A stretch of 64,000 nucleotides of DNA from Microbispora sp. H11081 (GTDB taxonomy: Bacteria > Actinomycetota > Actinomycetes > Streptosporangiales > Streptosporangiaceae). Below are positions 45,936-54,364 of this stretch, one piece after another; position 1 is the first letter of the stretch, and each line of letters opens with the position of its first letter. The notes below the pieces were generated by a model. The model searched no databases. It was given only the letters and a program-made list of their open reading frames with translations, and was not told the DNA's origin. The translations under genes and the position numbers were made by a program. Location of the stretch: contig NZ_JABBWV010000005.1 of NCBI RefSeq assembly GCF_012999535.1, positions 1-64,000 on the forward strand, given 5' to 3'.

Positions 45936-47786
45936 GTGAGAAACGCGTTTTCACTGTCCAGGCGCACCGCGACCTGGATCGTGGGCCTGCTGTGCATGCT
46001 GGCGTTGCTCCCGGCCACCGCGGCCAGGGCGGACAACCCGATCGTCCAGACCATCTACACCGCCGACCCCGCGCCGCTCGTCCACAACGGCCGGGTCTAC
46101 CTCTACACCGGCCACGACGAGGACGGCTCGACGTGGTTCACGATGAACGAGTGGCGGGTCTGGTCGTCGGCCGACATGGTGAACTGGACCGACCACGGCT
46201 CGCCGTTGAGCGTCTCCAGCTTCAGCTGGGCGAAATCCGACGCGTGGGCGGGCCAGGCCATCTACCGGAACGGCAAGTTCTACTGGTACGTCCCCACGAC
46301 CAGCCGGGCGAGCGGCAGGATGGCCATCGGCGTGGCCGTCTCCGACAGCCCCACCGGCCCGTTCAAGGACGCCCTCGGACGCCCGCTGGTGGAGAACGGC
46401 GAGATCGACCCCACCGTCTTCATCGATGACAACGGGCAGGCGTACCTCTACTGGGGCAACCCGAACCTGTGGTACGTCAAGCTCAACAGCGACATGATCT
46501 CCTACTCGGGCAGCCCGACGAAGGTCAACCTCACGACCTCCGGGTTCGGCACCCGCACCGGTGACGCCAGCCGGCCGACCCTGTACGAAGAGGGACCCTG
46601 GGTCTACAAGCGGGGCAGCCTCTATTACAACGTGTTCGCGGCGAAGTGCTGCTCCGAGTTCATCGGCTATTCCACGGCCACCGGCCCCACCGGGCCGTGG
46701 ACCTACCGGGGCACGGTCATGCCGACGCAGGGCAGCAGCTTCACCAACCACCCGGGAATCGTCGACTTCAACGGCGGTTCGTACTTCTTCTACCACAACG
46801 GCGCGCTGCCGGGCGGTGGCGGTTTCACCAGGTCCGTGGCCGTGGAGAAGTTCAACTACAACGCCGACGGCACCATCCCGACGATCAACATGACCACCAC
46901 CGGAGCGCCCCAGATCGGCACGCTGGACCCGTACGTCCGGCAGGAGGCCGAGACCATCGCCTGGGAGTCCGGCGTGGAGACCGAGGCGTCCACCGAGGGG
47001 GGCATGAACGTCGGCTTCATCGACAACGGCGACTACATCAAGGTCAAGGGCGTCGCCTTCGGCAACGGCGCCACGTCCTTCAGCGCACGGGTGGCCTCGG
47101 GCGCCAGCGGCGGAAAGATCGAACTGCGGCGCGACAGCGTCAGCGGCACGCTCATGGGGACGTGCGACGTTCCGGGCACCGGCGGCTGGCAGACCTGGAC
47201 GACCGTCTCATGCCCGGTCAGCAACGCGACCGGCACCCACGACCTGTATCTCAGGTTCACCGGCGGCAGCGGTTACCTGATGAACGTGAACTGGTGGCAG
47301 TTCAGCGGCAGCGGGCCGGCCACCAGCCCGTCACCCACGCCCCCGGCATCGCCCTCGCCCGCGCAGTCGCCGTCTCCGTCGCCGTCGGGCACTCCCCAGG
47401 CGGCGAACGCCATCCGGGGCACGGGCTCGGGCCGGTGCCTTGACGTCACCGACAGCTCACAGGCCAACGGGGCGCAGGCGCAGATCTGGGACTGCAACGG
47501 CCAGGCCAACCAGCGGTGGACCTCCACCAGCGCGAGCGAACTGCGCGTCTACGGCAACAAGTGCCTCGACGTGAACGGCGCGGGCACGGCGGACGGCACG
47601 GCAGTGATCATCTGGGACTGCAACGGGCAGAACAACCAGAAGTGGCGCTTCAACTCCGACGGCAGCATCACGGCGGTCGGGGCGAACAAGTGCCTGGACG
47701 TGTCGAACTACGGCACCGCCAACGGCAGCAAGGTGCACATCTGGACCTGCCACGGCGGCACCAACCAGAAGTGGACCCGCGTCTGA
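45936..47786 (+). CDS. secreted GH43 glycoside hydrolase with CBM6 and ricin-type CBM13
   Basis: The 616-aa protein has a signal peptide (about 1-33, ending ATAARA) and a GH43 five-bladed propeller (about 35-320). The catalytic residues are expected in the AD of YTADPAPLVHNGRVYLYTGHDE (Asp general base), ENGEIDPTVFIDDNGQAYLYWGN (Asp) and LYEEGPWVYKR (Glu). A CBM6 domain follows (about 330-455, DPYVRQEAETIAWESGVE), then a Ser/Pro linker and a ricin B/CBM13 domain (about 490-616) with three QxW-type units. It probably releases arabinose or xylose from plant xylan-type polysaccharides. The start GTG at 45936 follows AGGAGG with 5-base spacing. Confidence 0.93.
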   Translation: MRNAFSLSRRTATWIVGLLCMLALLPATAARADNPIVQTIYTADPAPLVHNGRVYLYTGHDEDGSTWFTMNEWRVWSSADMVNWTDHGSPLSVSSFSWAKSDAWAGQAIYRNGKFYWYVPTTSRASGRMAIGVAVSDSPTGPFKDALGRPLVENGEIDPTVFIDDNGQAYLYWGNPNLWYVKLNSDMISYSGSPTKVNLTTSGFGTRTGDASRPTLYEEGPWVYKRGSLYYNVFAAKCCSEFIGYSTATGPTGPWTYRGTVMPTQGSSFTNHPGIVDFNGGSYFFYHNGALPGGGGFTRSVAVEKFNYNADGTIPTINMTTTGAPQIGTLDPYVRQEAETIAWESGVETEASTEGGMNVGFIDNGDYIKVKGVAFGNGATSFSARVASGASGGKIELRRDSVSGTLMGTCDVPGTGGWQTWTTVSCPVSNATGTHDLYLRFTGGSGYLMNVNWWQFSGSGPATSPSPTPPASPSPAQSPSPSPSGTPQAANAIRGTGSGRCLDVTDSSQANGAQAQIWDCNGQANQRWTSTSASELRVYGNKCLDVNGAGTADGTAVIIWDCNGQNNQKWRFNSDGSITAVGANKCLDVSNYGTANGSKVHIWTCHGGTNQKWTRV

Positions 47787-47848
47787 CGCTGTCCGCGGCC
47801 GGCCGGCCAGGGGTGGCGCGCTGAGCGCCGTCCCTGGCCGGCCGCACG

Positions 47849-50071
47849 TCAGGCACGCCGGCGAGCGGCTCTCTCGACGATCGCCGCCCCGGTCTCGGAC
47901 TCCAGCGCCGGGGGGTAGCCGGCGGCGCGCAAGCGGGCCAGGGTCTCCTCCTCGCCCACCGCACTGATCAGGACGGTCGGGGCGATCTTGCGCAGGCCCA
48001 GCGTGCGCAGCGCCCGGGAGCGGGCGAGCTCCTCGACGAGCGCTTCGTCGTCGGAACGGACGCAGCACCCGGAGCGCACCACCCGGACGCGTCCGTGCGT
48101 ACGGGCCGTGTCCTTGATCAGGTATTCGAGCGGTTGCGGCAGGGGCGCCTCGGCCACCTCGGCGAGCCGCGCGAGCAGGGCGTCGGCCTCGTGTCCCCGG
48201 TCGAAGGCCCGGCGCACGGTCGCACCGGAGAAGCGCCAGACCACGGCGTGTCCCTCCGACTCGCGGTCGGCGACGTCGTCGAGCAGTTCGGCGAGCTCCG
48301 GTCCGGGCATCCCCCGGACCACGGCCGTCAGGTCGGCCTGGAAGAAGGCGGTGGCCTGCGCGGGCGGGAGCATGGCGGCCAGGGCCGCGGTCAGCGCGGG
48401 CTCCGGCGACGTCCACGCCTCGCCGCTGACCAGCAGATCGCGGACGACGCGGCCGACGCCGGTGAGGGCGCCCCCGGCGACCAGGCCGAGCGACTCGGCC
48501 TCACGCACGACGGCGCCGACCAGCTCGTCGCCGGCCCCCGACTCCGCGAAGTGGTGCGGGCGATGCCAGGCCGCCCGTTCCGTCACGTACGCCAGGCCGT
48601 CGGCGGAGACGCCCCTGCCCTGGGGCAGCGCGGCGAGGGCCTCGAAGACGGCGGTCCTGATCCCGACCGCGTACGGGTCCTCGGGCTCGGTGAGGGCGAC
48701 CGGCGTCCCGGCCTCCTCCGGCCAGAATGTGTACACGGCGGGGATGGTCGCCCAGGTGGCGATGATCGCCACCAGCCGCTCCACGGGAGACCGCTTCAGC
48801 CAGTCGTCGTACGCCGTCTTCGGCAGCAGGCTCACGACCGGCTCAGGCAGCTTGCCGCGATGGCCCTTCGGTCGCCGCACCGGCTCGGCGTGCAGGCCGA
48901 GCAGCCCGGCCTGCGTGGCCAGGTCGAGCCAGAGCCGGGTGACGTCCTCGGCCGCACCGGCCGTCTTGGCGATCCGCTTGGTGTCGCGGACCGCCAGACC
49001 GCCGGCCTTGCGCAGGACGGGAGGCTGGTCGGCACACGCGGCGAGCACGCGCTCGATCTGGGACAGCGCGGCGGTGGCGGCCGCCTGGGCGGAACCGTCG
49101 GCCCCGGCGGCATCGGGGAGGCCGGCCGGGGGCCGCGGCGGCTCCGGGACGAACGGAACACGCAGCTCGCCGAGGGCGGCAACGGCGACCTCGATCGGCA
49201 CCTCCGCCGTGTCGTACTGCCCGGCGGGCAGGAGGAGGCCGCGTGCGGCCAGCCAGTCGGTGTTCGGGTCGCCGGAACCTCCCGGCCGGAAGGCGTACTT
49301 CGGCGCCTGCTGGTAGCCGAAACCGCCGCGCGCCTGATAAACGTGGCTGAGCACCTGCGATCCGTGCCCGATGATGTCGAGCAGCCACTCCCTGGCCTCC
49401 GCGGGAGCCTGGGCGAGCAGGGCCCGTACCCGCTCCTGGTCGGTGAGCAGGCCGAGCACGTTCTGCTCCGCGCCCTCCCGCGCCCTGGCCTTCGGGAATC
49501 CCAGGGCCTCGGCGATCGCGTGGACCTCCGGGGCATTGAAGTGGAGCCTGATGAGCTCGGCCGCAGGCCGGCCCAGCCCCGCCGCCTCGGCGAGATGCGC
49601 GTGGACGCCGGTGGACACGATCACCTGGTCGTCGTGCGGCGGAAGCACCAACGCCATGTCGGCGAGCGCGTCCAGGGCGGCGGCGGCGTGCACCCGCAGG
49701 GCGGGATCGCTCCCGGCCAGCAGGTCGAGCACGTCGGCGCGCGGCACGGCCCTTGTGGCCGGGTCCGCGTCATGCCAGAGGTTGAGCAGCGGCTCGTGCC
49801 GCTCCGCCGCCAGCCACGCGACGGCCGACAGCGCCTGATGCTGCGGAAGGGTGCAGAACCGCGCGAGCGAGAGGGCCGCGCGCGGCTGGAGCAGCAGGCG
49901 GGCGAGGTCCTGGGGGGTCACGTCGTCTTCGGACGTGAACCCGATCCGGGCGAGGATCAGCCGCCGGTCCTCTGGCGTCTTCGTCTTCAGCCATGCCTCA
50001 AGGCGGCGCCGAGTGCTCACCACCGCAGCGTATAACTCCGCGTTCGGCAGCCGGACCTGTTGCCGGTTCAC
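47849..50071 (-). CDS. XPB/Ssl2-like helicase-associated protein (orphan)
   Basis: The approx. 730-aa protein is a stand-alone copy of the N-terminal domain of XPB/Ssl2-type helicases. It is mostly alpha-helical, with the family segment LTAVVRGMPGPELAELLDDVADRESEGHAVVWRFSGATVRRAFDRGHEADALLARLAEV near residues 570-630. No helicase motifs are present, and no XPB helicase gene is in the window. Start uncertain: GTG at 50071, 50023 or 50020; the later ones (VSTRRRLEAWL) also fit. By family it may take part in DNA repair or transcription. Confidence 0.8.
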   Translation of the reverse strand: MNRQQVRLPNAELYAAVVSTRRRLEAWLKTKTPEDRRLILARIGFTSEDDVTPQDLARLLLQPRAALSLARFCTLPQHQALSAVAWLAAERHEPLLNLWHDADPATRAVPRADVLDLLAGSDPALRVHAAAALDALADMALVLPPHDDQVIVSTGVHAHLAEAAGLGRPAAELIRLHFNAPEVHAIAEALGFPKARAREGAEQNVLGLLTDQERVRALLAQAPAEAREWLLDIIGHGSQVLSHVYQARGGFGYQQAPKYAFRPGGSGDPNTDWLAARGLLLPAGQYDTAEVPIEVAVAALGELRVPFVPEPPRPPAGLPDAAGADGSAQAAATAALSQIERVLAACADQPPVLRKAGGLAVRDTKRIAKTAGAAEDVTRLWLDLATQAGLLGLHAEPVRRPKGHRGKLPEPVVSLLPKTAYDDWLKRSPVERLVAIIATWATIPAVYTFWPEEAGTPVALTEPEDPYAVGIRTAVFEALAALPQGRGVSADGLAYVTERAAWHRPHHFAESGAGDELVGAVVREAESLGLVAGGALTGVGRVVRDLLVSGEAWTSPEPALTAALAAMLPPAQATAFFQADLTAVVRGMPGPELAELLDDVADRESEGHAVVWRFSGATVRRAFDRGHEADALLARLAEVAEAPLPQPLEYLIKDTARTHGRVRVVRSGCCVRSDDEALVEELARSRALRTLGLRKIAPTVLISAVGEEETLARLRAAGYPPALESETGAAIVERAARRRA

Positions 50072-50168
50072 CCGATGGGCACCGCCGGAGGGAGCCGTAC
50101 GTCACGCGCGCCGCAGAGACGACGGCGGGTTTTCTCCACCGCCATCTGTGACAGCAAGGCCCCCCGCG

Positions 50169-51020
50169 TCAGGCACTCGGGTCGCTCTCGGCCACCGGCC
50201 GCTCTTCGCCGTACCTGGCGTCGTGGGCCTTGCGGGGCGCGCAGACGCTGGCCTTGGAGCAGGCGCAGCGCCGGCCGCCCTCGTTGAGACGGACGATGAC
50301 GGAGTCGGACGGCACGTTGTGGCCCACCACCGTGCCGGGGCCCTGCGGGGTGTCCACGGCGAGGCCGGTGCGCGGCGCCGACGCCCGGAACTCCTGATAG
50401 AGCGGATGCTCGTACTTCAGGCAGCACATCAGCCGGCCGCAGGCGCCCGCGATCCTGAGCGGGTTGACCGGAAGGTCCTGGTCCTTGGCCATTCGCACGG
50501 AGACCGGCTCGAAGTCCTTGAGGAACGTCGCGCAGCACAGGTCGCGGCCACAGGGCCCGATGCCGCCCTGGAGCCTGGCCTCGTCGCGCGGGCCGATCTG
50601 CCGCAACTCGACCCTGGCCCGCAGGTTGCGGGCCAGGTCGCGCACGAGCGCGCGGAAGTCGACCCGGTGCGGCGCGGAGAAGTACACCGTGTAGACGTTG
50701 TCGGCGTCCAGGTAGTCGACGCCGACCACCTTCATCGGCAGCTCGTGCCGTTTGATGAGGCGCTTGGACACGCTGCGGGCCTCCGCCCTGCGGCGCCGGT
50801 TGGCCTCGTCCCTTGTCAGGTGCTCCTCGCCCGCGATGCCCTGGCAGACGGGCAGCCCCTCGACGTCCTCGCTCACGTACTGCGGTGCCCACACGCACTC
50901 GGCGACCTCGGGCCCGGAGTCGGTCGGCACGAGGACCTTGTCGCCCACCTTGGGTGAGTGGCCGCCCGGATCGAGGTAGTAGAGCCGTCCGTAGCGGGTG
51001 AAGCTCACGGCCATCATCAT
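50169..51020 (-). CDS. RicT/PSP1-family protein
   Basis: The 283-aa protein is a PSP1/RicT (YaaT) homologue. In Bacillus, RicT joins RicA and RicF in an iron-sulfur complex that affects RNase Y and development. The N-terminal domain begins MAVSFTRYGRLYYLDPG, the middle has YFSAPHRVDFRALVRDLA, and the Cys motifs are CGRDLCC and CGRLMCCLKYE, which may carry the Fe-S ligands. There are three in-frame ATGs at 51020, 51017 and 51014. In many bacteria this gene follows holB directly; here a sigma/anti-sigma-like pair lies between. Confidence 0.87.
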   Translation of the reverse strand: MMMAVSFTRYGRLYYLDPGGHSPKVGDKVLVPTDSGPEVAECVWAPQYVSEDVEGLPVCQGIAGEEHLTRDEANRRRRAEARSVSKRLIKRHELPMKVVGVDYLDADNVYTVYFSAPHRVDFRALVRDLARNLRARVELRQIGPRDEARLQGGIGPCGRDLCCATFLKDFEPVSVRMAKDQDLPVNPLRIAGACGRLMCCLKYEHPLYQEFRASAPRTGLAVDTPQGPGTVVGHNVPSDSVIVRLNEGGRRCACSKASVCAPRKAHDARYGEERPVAESDPSA

Positions 51021-51156
51021 GCCCAAGCGCCGGCCCTCCTCGATCCGTACGGCTAACGCGTCCGAACCCACCATACGTGCCGTACGGCACCGGCAATCAT
51101 CACCTGTGGACGACCCCCGGCGGGGCCGGGAGGCCGGCCCCGCTGGGGTGATGCGC

Positions 51157-52533
51157 CTACCAGGCCACTTCGCCGACGGGCACGTCCTGCGGGGGAACGT
51201 CGTAGGAGTGCAGCGTCCGGTAGCCGGACGGGGTGATCTCGCCCAGCTCGCCGGGTCTGGAGACCAGCAGGTTCCGGCCGGTGCCGTCGACGTCGAGCGC
51301 CCCGATCGGAGCCACCCCTCTGCCGCCGTGGGCATCGAGAACCTCGATCTGACGCCCTTCGAGGTCGTACGCCACGATGCCGTCGGCGTCGTCCTTTCTC
51401 GCGGCCTCCTCTGCCGTGCCCGGCTTGAGGGTCATCTGCGCCGCGATCACTCGCGACCCGTCGGGTGTGATCGTGGCCCCGAGAATCAGGGCCGGGGGCG
51501 TCCCTGTCGTTGACGTCAGCTTGATCACACGGGCGTCGTCGAGAGTGCCGGCGACGCCGGTGTCGAGCAGCACCGGATCCTGCCGGCCCGAGCAGGCCCA
51601 GGCGACCTTCGCGTTCGGAGTGGCGTCCGGAGAGCCGCCGGGCTCCGCGCCCATCGACCGCACGCCGCATTCCCATCCGTCCGGCACTGCCCCGGGGCTG
51701 TCCGACGCGGAGGGCACCGCCGACGCACCGGCCTCGCCGGGCACTCCCGAGGCCGGGGGCTCCGACCTGGGAGACCGGGGTACTTCCGAGATCCCGAAAG
51801 CCGTTCCGATGCCCCTGGTGAGGAGCACGCGGCGTCCGTCCTCGGTCAGGGCGAGATCCCGGATGCCCGCCGGACGCGTCGACGTCCACGTACGACTGCC
51901 GCCGGTCGCGGTGTCGGTGACGACGAGGGACACGCGCGGCTGCTCCGGCTCGCAGGAAGACAGCCCGTACGCGAGCGTCGCACCGTCGCCGCTCACCGCG
52001 AGCGCGGTGATCTCGGTGCCTCCCGGCGGCGTGTACGGAAGCTCGCCATGCGAGGCGACCCTCCCCTCCCCGTCCAGCGTGAACTGGTACAGCCGCGAGC
52101 GGCAGCCGTCCGAGATGGTGGCCGCGTAGAAGACTCGGTTGTCGCGCGCCGCCTGGACCGCGAAGAACGCCTCGTCCTTCGCGGGCCGCGGCACGACGTC
52201 GGTGCTGTGCCCGTCGGTGACGCTCCTGATCGTGATGTCGCCGGGGTCGCCGATGTGGGCGAGGAAAGCGGGGTCGGCGGCCGGGCCGACGGCGATGCCG
52301 GCGGCCGTGTCGTCGCTGCCGCCGCCATGGCGCGCGACGGCCGCGCCGCCCGCGACCGCGAGCATCACGGCGGCCGCCGCCGCGACCGGCATCAGCCACG
52401 TCCTGCCCCGTCCTGTGCCCACGCGCGTACGGCGGCGGGCCGGGGTGGCCGCCGGGGCGAACGGCGGGACGGCGTCGACCGTCTCCCCCACCGCGTGGGC
52501 GGCGTCCTGCAACCGGCGGATGACGTCGTTCAT
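51157..52533 (-). CDS. single-pass membrane protein with beta-propeller outer domain, sigma partner
   Basis: The 458-aa protein has a short cytoplasmic part, one membrane helix (about 47-66), and a beta-propeller-like outer region (about 80-450). It has TolB-type repeats such as ITALAVSGDGATLAYGLSS and IRDLALTEDGRRVLLTR, with a disordered insert (PPASGVPGEAGASAVPSAS). The start overlaps the upstream sigma factor stop by ATGA, so it is co-translated with it. By position it is a likely anti-sigma or regulatory partner, though no zinc anti-sigma motif is seen. Confidence 0.8.
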   Translation of the reverse strand: MNDVIRRLQDAAHAVGETVDAVPPFAPAATPARRRTRVGTGRGRTWLMPVAAAAAVMLAVAGGAAVARHGGGSDDTAAGIAVGPAADPAFLAHIGDPGDITIRSVTDGHSTDVVPRPAKDEAFFAVQAARDNRVFYAATISDGCRSRLYQFTLDGEGRVASHGELPYTPPGGTEITALAVSGDGATLAYGLSSCEPEQPRVSLVVTDTATGGSRTWTSTRPAGIRDLALTEDGRRVLLTRGIGTAFGISEVPRSPRSEPPASGVPGEAGASAVPSASDSPGAVPDGWECGVRSMGAEPGGSPDATPNAKVAWACSGRQDPVLLDTGVAGTLDDARVIKLTSTTGTPPALILGATITPDGSRVIAAQMTLKPGTAEEAARKDDADGIVAYDLEGRQIEVLDAHGGRGVAPIGALDVDGTGRNLLVSRPGELGEITPSGYRTLHSYDVPPQDVPVGEVAW

Positions 52534-53087
52534 CGGGTCTCTCCCAGGAGGCGGCCGAGCGCGTCGAGCGCCCGGGAGGTGGTGGATTTGACGGTGCCCC
52601 GGCTGATCTTCATGACCCGCGCCGTCTCCTCTTCGGACAACTCGGCGTAGTAGCGCAGGACCAGGGCCTCCCGCTGGCGCCGGGGCAGGCGATGAAGGGC
52701 CTCCATGACCTCCCGCCGCTCCGCGCCGAGGATCGCGGCCGACTCCGCCGACCAGACGGGCGGGTCGTACGTGCCGGCGAACAGGGACGGCAGCCGCCGC
52801 CTGCGCAGCACCGTGCGGGCGTTGTTGAGCACCGCGGCGCGCACGTAGAGGAGCGCCTTGTCCCGGTCACGCAGGCGGTCGAAGCGCCGATGCAGACCGA
52901 GGAACGCCTCCTGCACCACGTCTTCGGCGCTCTCCCGGTCGCCGACCATGATCAGGGCGAGTCGGGTGAGGCCGAGTGCGTGCTCGGCGTAGAGACCGCT
53001 GATCGTGGCGTCGGCGCCCGCCGACAGAGGCGGGACGGGCACGGGCCCCCCAGGTTGCCGGTCGGGATCGAGCGTTTCGGTCTTCAT
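52530..53087 (-). CDS. SigE-family ECF RNA polymerase sigma factor
   Basis: The 185-aa protein contains region 2 (LYAEHALGLTRLALIMVGDRESAEDVVQEAFLGLHRRF) and region 4 (LHRLPRRQREALVLRYYAELSEEETARVMKISRGTVKSTTSRAL). It has the same type as the sigma factor at 30447-30974, with a similar overlap to a membrane protein. The two pairs may be paralogous modules. Targets are unknown. Confidence 0.93.
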   Translation of the reverse strand: MKTETLDPDRQPGGPVPVPPLSAGADATISGLYAEHALGLTRLALIMVGDRESAEDVVQEAFLGLHRRFDRLRDRDKALLYVRAAVLNNARTVLRRRRLPSLFAGTYDPPVWSAESAAILGAERREVMEALHRLPRRQREALVLRYYAELSEEETARVMKISRGTVKSTTSRALDALGRLLGETR

Positions 53088-53144
53088 GTACCAGAGACGC
53101 CGTACGCCCGCCGAGGTTGCTCGCGTCGCGCGAACGGAGCCCTG

Positions 53145-53193
53145 ACGCGGGCGACCTACGCGGGCGACCTACGCGGGCGACCTACGCGGGCGA
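53145..53193. repeat. 13-bp tandem repeat, about 3.7 copies
   Basis: The unit ACGCGGGCGACCT occurs three times perfectly and once partly. The last part overlaps the 3' end of holB (53182 on), encoding its final residues. It lies at the point where the sigma/anti-sigma pair meets holB. It may be a replication-slippage array. Confidence 0.8.
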
Positions 53194-54360
53194 GCGGAGG
53201 GCGAGGGTCATGGCCTCGACCGCGATCTGCGGGTGCACGTTCGCCGCCAGCCGCTCCCGGCACTTCATGATCGCGTCCGTACGGCGGAGCGTCTGCTCGG
53301 GGGTGGACGCGCGCGCGATGGCCTCCACCTCGTGCCTGCGGTCCTCGTTCGCCAGCTCGACCAGGGCCCCGAACTGCACGGCCAGCACGTCGCGGTAGAA
53401 CGCCACGAGTTCGAGCAGCGCGAGGTCGAGGGAGTCGCGCCTGATGCGGGTCGCCCGCGACTTCTGCATGGTCTCGAGTTCCTTCATCGCGCCCGCGCCG
53501 CCGCGCACGAGGCCCTTGTTGAGCCCCTTGCCCGAGGAGCCCTCGCCGTAGACCTTGCGCAACTCGGCCGTCTCGGCCTCGTTCAGCGCGGTCGTGGCCG
53601 CCTCCGCGTCCTCGGTGGAGGTCTTGACCAGCCGTTCGGCGGCGGTGACGCACTCCGCCACACCGGTCAGGGACCGGGGGATCGACAGGACCTCGTCGCG
53701 CCTGCGCCGCACCTCCTCGTCCAGCGCGAGCCGCCGCGCCCTGCCGATGTCGCCCTGGGCCGCCCGCGCGGCGTCGAGCGCCACGTCGTGGGGCACTCCG
53801 TCCCGGGTCACCAGCACGTTCGCGACCGCCTCCGTGGGGGGCGTGCGCAGCGTCACGACCCGGCAGCGCGAGCGGATCGTGATGATCATGTCGTCCGGGG
53901 ACGGCGCGCACAGCAGCCACACGGTCCGCGGCGGCGGCTCCTCGATGGCCTTCAGCAACGCGTTCGCCGCCGCCTCCGTCACCCGGTCGGCGTCCTCGAA
54001 CAGCACGATCCGCCACCGGCCCAGCGTGGGCGCCCCCGCCGCCTTGAGCACGAGCTCTCGTGTCTGCCGCACGCTGTACGACAGCCCTTCGGGCCGTACG
54101 AACGTGACGTCCGGGTGCGAGCCGACCTCGACCTGGTGGCAGGCGTCGCAGTGGCCGCAGCCCTGCCGTGCGCAGAGCAGCGACGCCGCGAACGCCCTGG
54201 CGGCCGTGGACCGCCCCGATCCCGGCGGCCCGGTGAACAGCCAGGCGTGGGTCATGCCCGCGCCCCGGCCTCCGGCGACGAACTCGGCGGCGGCCGACGC
54301 GGCCCGCCCCAGGACGTCGACCGCCCGGTCCTGCCCGATCAGATCCCCGAAGACGGTCAT
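53182..54360 (-). CDS. holB: DNA polymerase III delta-prime subunit
   Basis: The 392-aa clamp-loader subunit helps load the sliding clamp. Walker A is altered to GPPGSGRS (Arg in place of the usual Lys), consistent with a delta-prime subunit that does not hydrolyse ATP. The zinc-binding cysteines are in CARQGCGHCDACH. Other landmarks are SVRQTRELVLKA, ALLKAIEEPPPRTVWLL and SRCRVVTLRTPP. The start is MTVFGDLIGQ at 54360, 4 bp after the tmk stop. The C-terminal part includes a Lys/Glu-rich segment and ends at the 13-bp repeats. Confidence 0.93.
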   Translation of the reverse strand: MTVFGDLIGQDRAVDVLGRAASAAAEFVAGGRGAGMTHAWLFTGPPGSGRSTAARAFAASLLCARQGCGHCDACHQVEVGSHPDVTFVRPEGLSYSVRQTRELVLKAAGAPTLGRWRIVLFEDADRVTEAAANALLKAIEEPPPRTVWLLCAPSPDDMIITIRSRCRVVTLRTPPTEAVANVLVTRDGVPHDVALDAARAAQGDIGRARRLALDEEVRRRRDEVLSIPRSLTGVAECVTAAERLVKTSTEDAEAATTALNEAETAELRKVYGEGSSGKGLNKGLVRGGAGAMKELETMQKSRATRIRRDSLDLALLELVAFYRDVLAVQFGALVELANEDRRHEVEAIARASTPEQTLRRTDAIMKCRERLAANVHPQIAVEAMTLALRSPA

Positions 54361-54364
54361 CCCG

